NCBI GenBank assembly: GCA_935421135.1
Contig: OW285193.1
Coordinates: 16,168,099 to 16,232,098, forward strand
Length of the DNA stretch: 64,000 nucleotides
Direction of reading: 5' to 3'
Source of the DNA: Bugulina stolonifera
Lineage: Eukaryota > Bryozoa > Gymnolaemata > Cheilostomatida > Bugulidae
The position numbers were made by a program, and so were the translations under genes. Shown one piece after another: positions 49,334-62,200 of this stretch. Each line of letters starts with the position of its first letter. The stretch's first letter is position 1. The notes below the pieces were generated by a model. It had not been told where the DNA came from. It did no database searches and saw only the letters and a list, made by a program, of their open reading frames with translations.

Positions 49334-50268
49334 GAAGCTCTAAGAGATGTACGTACACCTGTGTCAGTTTGGTAAGAGGGCACCTGATACACCCCCAAAA
49401 TGCTTGCCTCAATCTCATAATCATTTATAAAACGAAATATATCAAGTATAGGAAAGTAATGCTGTAAAATATATGCTTTTTCTAGCTGGTGACTTGCAAA
49501 ATAGTGCCTAACAAAATAGTGCATTACAAATAGTTCCTTACAGAATAATGACTTGCACAATAGTGATATGCACAATGGTGATATGGTGTTTTGGTGTTTT
49601 GCTATAATTTTGTCATTTCGTCACTTGTAGTGGGCCTACTTATAGGATTACACCTGTATGAAACATTGTTTCAATTACAGGACAAATCTGTGACTGTTTG
49701 AAAGTGCCATTCGGATTAGCTGTGTAGTAGATGTAATATTTATACAGTTTTACTTTTAATCCCCCAAATAGTAATCACAGGTGGAGAATTATCGTTTTTG
49801 GATGATATCCATACTAACTCTACATACCTACATCCTGCTACAAATTGACATTTGGAAATGTTCCATTACCACCGGAAGAATTTCCAGCATTTAAGTTCAA
49901 ATATAGGCTACATCCTATCTTTTTATGCCAAGACTGGTAATGTTTGCAAATAAGTGTTTTGCTTTAGACAGTGTAATAAACCTGAGTAAAAAGTAGAGTT
50001 TGTGAACTCGTTGTTGGAGGCTTGGCATAGGATAAATTCAATGGTTTGGGACTTTTAGACTTTTTGTGATATCAGTGTAACCTACTTACTTACCAAAGTC
50101 TCATAGGCTAGTCACCCAATTGAACATGGCAGTTGGGGAATTTAGTGGACCTAGTTACATGTAGATCTCCATGTGGAGATACTATAAATATATAAATATG
50201 ATATTTTATAGATAATTTCTAACCATATCTGCTGATACTAACAGTATTATTGATATAATGGTTTTAGA

Positions 50269-53200
50269 ATGGCATTATTCACAACTAGCCTTTGGTCCTA
50301 CGCAGTTGACCTTTGGTTTAGAAAGAGGACTATATTCATAGTTCTAGTGACATCATTATGCATAAGCACAGTCTATGGCAACAGTGCACAGACACATACA
50401 GCATGCGAGATCTGCTCATGTACTCCATCAGCCAAACTAGTCGACTGCCGCAATGCTGGATTACAGCAGATTCCTCGAAAAGTGCCTCCAGACACAGAGA
50501 GACTGTAAGTGGCTGCCATTTTGTTTGGGGAAGAGACTACACGTCCTGTGTACTCCTCCCCTATATTCATCATAGCTTATGATCTACATCAGTGTATTTA
50601 TTGGGTATATAATGATATAATGAAAGTTGATGGTATTATTAGCTAACTAACAGTATGATTGATTACTGTCTGTATGCACATCTGGGGTATACAGTTACTA
50701 CCATAGGATTCAAATATTTATGACTTGCTTTCTTTATATAGTATTTTATAATACATTCTCCCTGACTGCATGTACTGTATATAGATGTATTTGTGTGCTT
50801 ATGTTTTAGGATAATGTCTGACAACAATATGCATCAGTTGACAGAGGATAGCCTTCGTGGACTTAATCTAGTCATACTGTAAGTTGTTTCATGGGAATCA
50901 TCCACCAGTTATCAGAGGTTTACGGTCAAACCAGTTACCTTATCAGTATAATATCAATACAGTTATTATCTAGTATCAGTCGTTTACGCATGTTAAACGC
51001 TTATCGGTGAAGTTGAAATTAACTCCAGCCTTGATCTTTCTTTTCTGAACATTGTCGTCCTTTATAATTATATTGTATGTAGGTGATAAGGCAGGTAACA
51101 CAGAGCTATGTAGCACAGTAGATAGATACCAGTGTGTGTTCACCTGGTCTAATTCACAATGTAGAATCTAGAAAGAATGTACATGTACAATATAAGATGT
51201 AAATCACAGTTGAAATATTATTTTTTTGATACATACAGTATGGGTAACCATTAAACTTGAGATCAAAACCAAGCAAAGTTGTACAAAGTGAAGAGCAAAA
51301 GTAAAAATTCCAAGAAATCCTTGTTGGAATTTTTACATGAAACTGGACTGCAAGTTACTATATTGCAGAATGTAGTCATGCACAGTTTATTTATATATAT
51401 GCACATACTCAAAGCATTTAAATGGTTGAATATCATATTTTCCTCTGATTTTATGTTGTAATATTTCAGAGAATTGGAGAGGAACAAGATACAGGAGATC
51501 GCAGTAGATGCTCTTAAAAATCAAACAAAGTTAACTCTGCTGTAAGTACAAGTACAAGGCCTATAATTCATGTATTCTCACAGGGATGTAATATCGTGTG
51601 GTAGGGAGAAGACAACTACTATTCCTTATAGTCCAGAGTGAGGCCAACAATGACTGTGATTGGTCAGTTGGTGGCAATATAGGGTACAGTGCTAAAAATA
51701 AGTAATGCGAAGTTGTACATGTATATATCAGGATGTTATACATTTCATTGGGTAATACATTTCATTAGGTAATCAATTTCATTACGTTATACATTTGTGC
51801 CTTATCTCATTTTAGACATCTCAATCACAATGAGTTATCTGAGGTTCCAGCTGGCGTCTTCAGAAATATAAAAAGAGTAACTTTAATGTAAGTTGTTTGT
51901 GTAATTATATATACATGTACATATACATGTAGTGTGATCTGTTATTGGTTGGAGTACCCTGCGTGCGTCACACTGCGTTCTGACTGACTAGGCCCAAACC
52001 CTAGTTACCCCTTTGACCCAAATTTCTGAATCTCAAATAATGAATGGCACTTTAAAACTTGTCGATTACTGGTGTATTTTTACTTATTTCCTTGTGCATA
52101 TTTTGTTAATTTATACTTTGTATCATTTTATGTGTCTTTTTGACAGAGATCTCAGCTTTAACATGTTAAGAAATATAAGCAGGGAATCATTCCAGGGGCT
52201 TCCTCACCTTCAGATTATGTAAGTTGTACATACTCCATACACATTCTTAATTCTATCCGACTGCTTTACCTAGCCTCTGTTTCAAACCCTTGAAATGGTC
52301 GATGGACTATATTGGTGGTGGGTTGTAGAAGTTGGGCTAAAAATTCTTATCCCAACTTTGAAAATTTTTGGAGGGCTTTTATTGCCAAACTATGTATCAC
52401 CCCTTCCCAATATCTTTCTTTCACATGCCCTGCTCAATTTCTCAGTCTCATAACATACCTGTCAATCAATGTGTTTACCTTGTGCATGCGTTGCACCAAA
52501 TTTTAGTGTCTTGATTACCATGTTGTAAGATTTGCTGATTCAGCAAATTTGAATTTAAATTTGAAAGTTGAATTTAACCGTGATTGACCTTTTGCACAAT
52601 TAAAAATCAAATATTTGTAGCTACTAGTTCACCTTTATGGAACCCTGCTCAGCCCTTAAATTGTTCATGAGTCAATGATTTCCTTGTTCAGGGTGAAGAT
52701 GTCTTTGTGACCTAAATTACAGGTACAGTCCATTATTGGTAAAAAATTAGTCTCCCTGCTTTCAGTACCTACGAGAATGTTACGAGTACGCCATCTTATT
52801 TTGGCCTAGAATTGAACGATGATCTCATTACTCATATCGTCAACCTAGGCTGGTCTAAGGGGGTCACAAAGAGCCCATAATTGCCGGACTTTAGCACCAA
52901 GACAATAACTAGTTTGGCATTCATTTAACTGCTTGGGGTGGGGTCATATTCTCATCCAATGGGTATGTACATGTATACGGTGCAGATCAATGTGTTTCCT
53001 GTTTCCTGTGTGTGCTAAATGTGGCTTGGTAGAAGCTTGCTGCAATTCTTGTGCACTTTTGATTATCTTACAGCCTCCTTTCTAGCAACAATATTACTTC
53101 TGTACACCAGGATTCTTTCATCGACACAAAGTACATAAGAGTGGTGTAAGTAACTTCTATGTGTATTACAGCTTAGCACCAGCATTGTCTCTGCTTGTTT

Positions 53201-56200
53201 ATTTCCTTCAAACATGTCCACGCTGTATTATTATTTCCTTCAAACATGTCCACACTGCATTATTGTGATTGTTTCCCAGCGTTGTATTGCCTTCTTCTTG
53301 CTTTTGTTATAAGTGTGATACATGTATATCGTTTTTGTTTTATGGGTTGTAATGATGCATTTTCCTACATGCATGTGTTTTACATACTATGGTACAGTCT
53401 CATTATAATGCTTTACATCAAAGGCTATATAAGATATGTTATGATCTCACTTTTCACAACAGGAGCAAGCGGGTTTTGAACCCTCTGTTTGCCAAATGAA
53501 TAAGTTACCTATTGAATGTTGGGCATGCACTGTACTGTGGGTACTTATACATGTTAAATTATAACATATAGCGTAACCAATGGTAGCAATGTCTCGCTAT
53601 TCTTTGGTCAGTATTGATCAATCATGTTTGATCTGTAGCCATCTATTAGTGATCTTGGTGTATGTGAAACATATTGACTGTGATTTGTAACCTGTCTAAA
53701 CTAGATTCACGATTGCACAACTAATCATATTGTTTTAGAAACGTTTTTAACAACCCATTGAGGTGTAACTGTGCAGTATACGGGTTGGCAAGAGATTCCG
53801 ATGCAAGGGAATATTTTCTTAATGGAACTTGCACGAATAAGAGGAACATGAAGGTAAAGTTGCAAGACTTGAGGCGTCAAAATTGTGTGGAAGGTGAGTG
53901 AGTGAACAATTGGATGCAATGATACACATTTCTCCGTGACCTTATACCTTGTCATTGGGAATTGTGTTCCTCTTCTCACTCAAAGGAACATGTGACCCTC
54001 AGGTCAACAGATTGACAAGTTGAACATTGAGTGTTGGGTACTTACTTGTTGTAGTTCCACATTGCACATTCTCTGGAGGTCCATATTTTATGACAACACC
54101 ATATAGTTAAATGGTAGAGATAAAGATTTCAATAAACTTTTTCTAGCTGGCCACTTAAATAGAAATAAATATTTCTGTTTTAGATTTAACCACAACTCCA
54201 TATATATCCAGCACAACTGATCAACTGCTTAGCACTAGTGACTGGCCTTTTCAAACTACTGAAAGTTTGATCACAAAAAGTACTGCCTCTGCAACTACTA
54301 CTACCACTACTATAGTACCTACCGTTATAGGACCTTTTAATCCAACAACCACTCCTACTACTACTATTACCACTCCTACAACTACTACTACCACCCCTAC
54401 AACTACTACTACCATTCCTACTACTACTACTACTACTACCACCCCTACAACTACTACTACCACTCCTACAACTACTACTACCACCCCTACAACTACTACT
54501 ACCACTCCTACTACTACTACTACTACTACCACCCCTACAACTACTACTACCACCCCTACAACTACTACTACCACCCCTACAACTACTACTACCACCCCTA
54601 CAACTACTACTACCACCCCTACAACTACTTCTACCACTCCTACAACTACTACTACCACTCCTACAACTACTACTACCACTCCTACAACTACCACCACCAC
54701 CCTTACAACTACTACTACCACTCCTACTACTACCACTCCTACAACTACTACTACCACTCCTACTCTTACTACTACTACCACTCCTAAAGCTACTACTACT
54801 CCTACTTTTACTAATGCTCCTACTGCTACCACTCCTACTACTACCAGTACCACTGCACCTTCTACTACCAGTACCACTGCTCCTTCTACTACCACCACCA
54901 CTCCTACTGCCGCTGCTACTACCACTACTACTACTACTACCAGCAGAACTACTACTGCTACTCCTACTCTTACTACCACTCCTAATACTACTACTACTGT
55001 TACCACTACTCCCACTGTTACTACCACCATTCCAACTACAACTGATATTCCTATTACTACCACTGCGTCTACTGCTATTGCTCCTATCATTAAAACTCCT
55101 CCTACTACTACTACTACTAGTACTACTACCGTTTCTACTACTACTGTCATTCCTACTACTACTGCCACTACTACCACTACCCCCACCCCTACCATTACTG
55201 CCACTCCTACTACTACTACCAATTTTACTACTACTACCACTGCTATTCCAACTTTCTCAATGACTACTGATAGAAGCATTCCACCTACAACCATCAGTAC
55301 CACAACCATTTCTGCCGGTGGTACGAGTTTGGCACCATCCTCTAGTTTAGCAAGCGCTTCTCCAAGTATTGCAGGTAAGAGCACTTCATACACAACGGCT
55401 TTAGTTCCGGCAGAAATACAGGCCCGCGCCTCTTTTGACCTAGGCCGGGTGGCAATTTTGAAAATCTTAGTGATGATTGAGGTTAATCAATAGTTGGTCA
55501 AAAACACCTACATGTATATTTGGTGGAAATATGCAAATTCTGCGTTGCGTGGTGATTATAATAAGAATAAACACTCAACGTACATATCATTTTACTCTTG
55601 TATACTGCTTTATTTATTCAATTGTATTCCACGTTTTCATGTAGTCCATTTCTGTTTCGTGTTTAACTTTACAGTAACAGAACAGTCTACATCTGTATCG
55701 ATTATAGCCAATGGTACACTTTCAACTGATATAAAATCCACAACTCAAGGTATTCCACACAATCTCACTTCCACTGTACATAGTTCCTCAGTAGGTCAAA
55801 CTTTTTCCGCTACACCAAGTAATATATCAATTAAAACAACGTCACCATTGAGTAGCAGAACAACACCGTTTAGTGCCAGAACCACATCATCTAACAACGG
55901 AACAGCACCATTGAGTAATGGGACAACAACATTGAGTAGAAAAACGACATGGTTTAGTGACAGAACGACACCATCGAGTAATGGAACGTCACCATTGAGT
56001 AGCAGAATGACAACATTAAGCAACAGAACATCACCATTGAGTAGCAGAACGTCACCATTGAGTATTATAACGACATCATCAAGTAATGGAACAACATGCT
56101 TTAGTAAGAGAACAACACCGTTGAGTAATGAAACGGCAACATTAAGTAACAGAACGACATCTTTTAGCGACAAAACGTCACCATTGAGTAATGGAACAAC

Positions 56201-59200
56201 ACCATCAAGTAATGGAACGACACCCTTTAGTGAGAGAACAACACCGTTGAGTAATGGAACAAAACCATTGAGTAACAGCACGACACCCTTGAGTAAGAGA
56301 ACGACGCCTTTGAGTACGGGAACAGCACCGTTGAGGAACGGAACAACGACAACCCTCACCACAGTGTCCAACTTTAGCACAGCCCCGCGTAGTACGATTA
56401 TTCCAACAACAACAGCTGAAAGTAATATATCTACACAAATTATTAGCTTATCAACACGATCTTCCACTATGTCCCCTATCTCATCCACATCTATTGTTAC
56501 AAACCCAAATTTAACTTCGACAGTTCATACTAGAGTCACAACAACTGAAGTTTCTCCTACAACAAAGGTATTGTCTACCATAGATAAAACTGCAATCACA
56601 ACAACTAAGGTACTAACCACAACAATTGAATCCTCAGTCGCAGCATCTACAACTTCAGCTACAACAGTTACAAGTCATGCTATGACTACAACAGCGGAAT
56701 ATTCAACTTCAACAAGTAAATTACCAACAACAACAGCTGCACCATCAACTAAATTACCCGATTCACCCACAACAACAGCTGCACCATCAACTAAAACACC
56801 CGATTCATCCAGAACAACAGCTGCACCAACAACTAAAACACCCGATTCACCCACAACAACAGCTGCACCATCAACTAAAACACCCGATTCACCCACAACA
56901 ACAGCTGCACCATCAACTAAAACACCCGATTCACCCACAACAACAGCTGCACCATCAACCAAAATGCCCGATTCATCCACAACAACAGCTGCACCATCAA
57001 CCAAAATGCCCGATTCACCCACAACAACAGTGGAACCATCAACCAAGGCAGGTGAATTACCCACAACAACTGGCACAGTGACGATGACATTTGAAACACT
57101 AGCAACAGGTGTGGTATCTACCAAAACAATCTTATCAACAACAGCAACCGCAGTACCGATGACAACATCTGAAACACCGACTATTGCCATGGACACTGAG
57201 CCTACAACAGTCAATACAGCTAATACTACAGTTCAAATGCCAACTACAACCAGGAGTTCAACTACGACAAGCGTGGTGGTGGCAGGTAAAATGTCTGCAT
57301 TAGTCACAGAGCTTCGCTTATTTCTGCTCGATTCCAGAACACTTTGGTGAAGAAAAAGCTTTTAAATCGGCAACATTTTATCACATGATGCTTGACATAT
57401 TTCTGCTATGACTCCCAGTTCTGTAACACCACCTCTAGCCCTTTCTATCAGTAGTCATAGATTTCTTTGTCTTTCACTTCATATTCACCGTCAGATTTAC
57501 CTTGCACCACGCTCCAATTGCTCTGTTGTATACTGTCCGATGTTTTCACATTGCAAAACTGAGTGCCACCCTCATTGTGTACTCCATTTTACTTTCCCCT
57601 GATAATCTCAGGGAAGAAGGCAAGGATGTGAAGAAATCAGCAAATTTTTCTTCTCTTAAGGGATGGCTTTTTCACCTTGTGAGGGTTTTCATCTTTCACA
57701 TTTTTACCTGCTGTCTCTTTCTGCTACAACCAGTGATTTGAGCCCTATTGCATTAAATTTTTGAAAAATTTATGGAAATTTTATGATTTTGATATTTGCT
57801 GAGTTAGTGCTGGGTAGGATTGACGTGGCAATAGTATCAATTCTACCTTTTTGCTTATAATTTACCAGCCAATACTATTTATTTATATATTATTATGTAA
57901 GGCTTTAGTCTTTTCTCGCTCTGATTTTCTAAAAAGTGGATGTTGTATTCCTGATTCAATGGGTGTGATTGGTGCCTATTAGGTAGTCTGCAACATTTAT
58001 CTAGCTCAGACCTTGAGCACTACTGGAAGTTACCGTACTGTTTAAACAAACTATTTCCATTGCTTGTACCACTTATTGTACTAATTGTTTTCTATATACT
58101 CAAAAATATTGAGCGAAATACACTTGTACGTTTGTTATCAGCAGAGACTAGCTACACTGTATTGCTGTTCCATAAGCAATGTACACGTACATGATTACAT
58201 ACATGCACATCCATTGATTCAGGTATTTACTGTGTCAAGTATGGCAGTCCAAGTTCCAACATTTCATGTAACTCTGATCAAAGCTACTGTGGCAGTAACA
58301 TAGCATTTGATCTGGCCAGAGGAAGAACTATTGAAGAGATCACTGTACAACCCCATTCATCATCCCCATGCTATGAAACTTGCTCTAACACGTAAGTTAT
58401 GCAGTGCATTACTGTATCTTTGTAGCAGTCATTTTCATTTCAGTATTTCCTACTTGGCCATTTTGGAGTGTGACTTTGAACGGGCCTATTGGGTAATGTG
58501 CTTCAGTTGGTACGAATCATAAACAAGTAGTCTTTGGTCAACATCGGATAGTGTCTTCGCGACCTGAATTTTAGGCACAGGCCAACTCGCTAAAATATTT
58601 TGCGACACACATCCATCACAGAATCGCAAACACACCGGCCTGGGCCGATTGCAAACTCCTCAATTTTGTGCGGCCAATAGCGCCTTTGACCTAGGCCGGA
58701 CGACCATCTTGAGATTTTTATTTGCGCCCCTCGTCTGTCAAAGAGGTCACAAAGATACTAGGAACTTCAGTAACAACCTAGTACTCATCAATCTGCTCAT
58801 ACATTCTAGGAGGCCCTTTTTTTTCTCCTATTATTATATACACATTTGGTCATTATACATGTACACTAATCCTGTCTCTCCTTTTTACCTAAGCTCCTAT
58901 AATCTACTATCATATTATATTTTTGGCTCTTGTCATAAGCAGTGATGCTTGCCTTCTTTTTTTTTTTTGTTCATTTTGTTTATTTATTTATTCTCTCCTA
59001 TGAGTTGTATATGATATATATTCATTTATTTGTGGTCAACAAGTTACCTTTAACAAAATAATGGTATCTGTAAACTTTTAGAAAATCCAATAAATGTAAA
59101 TGTAAATGTAAATAGCCACCATCTGCTATTGTACTTTGGGAACGTGACTGGATAAACTCTGAGCCCAACCGCCAAATGCTATTCTGCAAAGCAGCTTATC

Positions 59201-62200
59201 CCGGCAATGAGGGGAATAATTTAGAGAAATAGAGATTGCTTTCTACATATGTGACTGTTGCGTTCACTGCAAGTTTTGTATAAGTATAATATATGTTTGC
59301 CCTGTTGTTGTATGTACAAGTCATGTGTATGCTTACAGCGTTACGTGTATGCAGGATAAGTGTTCTGTGGTGATCTGTTGTCAAGGAAATCGCTGCAATC
59401 AGCCAATTATTAAGGATGTAGTTGAAAATGGAGCTATTGAATTTCCTGTTGACTGTGAGTATGTCTGTTACTGTTGTATCTGTACATTGTTACATTACGT
59501 CTGATTAGCTGTCAGCCCTCTAATAAGCTGTGTCTTAATTGCCGATTTATTCTATTTAGATAAGTCCGATGCAACCAGTGAATGGGTGATTCAATCTCCT
59601 CGACCAATCAGTGACCTAGTTACACAACTGCAGACGTACTTAAGCATTCGTAATGTCGCTTTAACCAATAGCAGGTAAGTGGGTTATAGAGCAGTAATTA
59701 ATAATCAACCAGTGCATAGAAACTAAACTGTGGGGGCACTAGAGTTGGTATGGACACAGGAGTACGAGTTATGAGTCCCAGTTAGAGGCCCATGAACCTG
59801 TAAAAGTTTTATCACTTTATTACACTTGAGCTAACATCCAGTTTATGGTGCTGTGCAGTGAGCAGATGGTGCTAACTTGGATAGTTCTATATGTTTGAGA
59901 AATCTTCTGGAATTTCCATCACAATTGTCCAAATATGGCATTCTCTGATATATGATACATTGTAGTTGTGTGATCCCTCCCACCACAGAGAGCATGCAAT
60001 GCTTCTACTATATCAAAATAATACAGACTGTAAATAATAATCTACCTCTCTCCACAAAAACACTCAAAGATACTCTAACTGCTGACGATAGACCTGAGTT
60101 TCTAAGGACGGCAGCAGTGTTTATGAATGACAGCACCGGTATGTGTAGTAATGTAACTTTATAGAATACTGTATTCTATTCATGTCTAGAACTTTATATT
60201 AGAAATTCTAACACTGAAACCATGGAAACCTCACCGCAAAGGCACGGCTACGTGAGAAACCATGAGCTTCGACAAGCCAGCTCCGTCTTTCGTCTGCCTG
60301 GCTCCATGGGTTAGGCATGGCGCTAGCTCATTGATGACAAACATTAATATCCAGCTAACAATGAAAATTTATTTCTAACAAATTCTGTACTTGGAGTCAT
60401 TGTAGCAGGTATTAACCAATTACAACAGGGCTTCATGACCCCGTGGGCTGAAAAGATCAACATGTTGGTCTTTGCTTAGGCGTACAATCGGTGTGCTGTT
60501 TCACCGAGAATGAGGCTCTATTAATAGAAAATAAACAAACAACCTTTATTGTAGCTATGCCTTTCTAGAGTCATCAATTAGAATTCCAAGTAAAATTAAA
60601 TCACGTGATATCGTTTGTTACAGCAAAAATATTTTGTAAGTTGGCAACTCAAGAAATTTTAATATGCTGGTGGAAATAATCTCAAGAAGCCGAGTATCCA
60701 ATAACATCAGGGAAGCTCCTTCAAATACTGGAAACCGATCTTTAAAATCCAATCTATACTTTAAGTTGTTTCTTACTCTACGGCTGACTCCACTTTTACG
60801 TGTCATGTGATACAACCACACGAATATTAATTTCTATATATTGCATGATTTTATAGCCTATTGTCAGGAATCTGCGACACTAACCTTTATACTCGGATCA
60901 GATGTGCTAACAGCCTGTCGGTATCTGTCTAAAGGGGCGGTAGTTTCATACACCCGATACTGGTAAGATGTGGTTAGATTTTAGGCTATGATAGGACTAT
61001 TAGTGAGACGTAGCTGAGTGCCCAGACTATAATAAGATGTGACTAGAACCTTGTTGGAACACAGTAATGGAGCTGTAAATGTTTCTTATATGCATTAGAA
61101 TAGTCTACTCTATTCATACTTATATATCCAATTCGTTATGAAGAATATAATCTCTGTGACTAACGTCGGTATACTATGATATATCTTGTACATGTATGAT
61201 ACCCATTAGTATTGCACCAGCATTGTGTATTTTAGCATTGTGGAGAATGGAGTGGCTACGTTGACAGGTGAAGATACAGTTGCCTGCCCTTCTAAGGCTA
61301 CGGGCGCCCTGGAAGATATACTGGATAAGATCAACAACAACACAGGTAAGTTATATTAAGCTACATTAACCAGTTTTTTATTCCATCAGCTGAAATGGAC
61401 TGCTTGCAAGCCATAACTATTGCACAGATTATGGTATGGTTGCTATAGATGGTACCTGCTTCATCCAGTGTCTGAGATTTCTACGTTATAAGGATAAAAT
61501 AGTGGACTTTCAGATTTAGCAGATTTTTTGCCCGCCTTTTCATCTCTGGGACTATGTGAAGTATTTTGGTTCTAAGTAGCGTGCTACTCTTGCTGTGGGG
61601 TGTTGTGATCATGATTCCAATTCATAATGGGAAATTCCCATGTTCTGGTGATGCACTCCTTAAGTTCACTGGGCTACAACAACTACCATGGTAGCAAAGA
61701 TTATTCATACTGTCACATTCTGAACAGGGTAAAGGCATAAATATGTGCACTCTATTTCCTTCTACCTGTAGCCTCGGAATCCATTAACAACCTGACGGAG
61801 ATAGTAGCACCCCCTGGTGCCAAGTCGGAGGAAGACAGTGATGTGTCTAGTGTAGATATAGAGTTAGCGTCTGACATCATAGACCGGGCGCTCTCTGTGT
61901 CCACCCCTACTAGGAAAGATAGAAATAGTTACATGGCTACATTCAATGCTTTACAAAGTATTAAAGAGAAAAATCTCAGGACTGCAGACATAAAGAACAG
62001 CAGTGTGAAAAGGTAGAAGTCTCATTCCAATTTTATGTTTCAAAGAATCAAATCATGTATGCATGATAACCCAGTCTAAGGTGGATAAAATGTATGCACT
62101 GATAATTCAAACAGATTACTGTAATTTACTAACTTGGTAATTATGTCACAGGTTTCTTAACTTTTATAAACAATGTTTACTTGTTGCTAGGATACTAGAG

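Larger units (their letters stand above)
45839..50268. other. Gene-poor region upstream of the adhesion GPCR
   Basis: AT-rich with no recognisable gene. Contents noted: AATAAA at 46172, a GC-rich hairpin at 46483-46507, the inverted copy of the 43778 repeat near 46790-46817, ACATGT-rich tracts near 48835-48880, a 16-C run at 49318-49333, and a simple AATAGTG-type repeat at about 49495-49590. The end should hold the promoter and 5' UTR of the GPCR gene; an acceptor-like GTTTTAG directly precedes its ATG. Confidence 0.5.

Noticed and set aside
54814..55263. Plus-strand Leu/Pro-rich ORF in another frame
   Set aside because: Shadow of the same repeat; the real frame is fixed by exons 7 and 9.
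54251..55393. 380-codon minus-strand ORF, almost all Val and Gly
   Set aside because: It is the antisense of the Thr-repeat exon. GTN-rich codons arise automatically from ACN repeats, and the plus-strand exon has valid splice sites and phase.
55494..57350. 618-codon ORF starting upstream of exon 9
   Set aside because: The first ~60 codons lie in the intron before a clear acceptor at 55674, and the end overruns the donor at 57286. Only 55675-57285 is used in the exon model.
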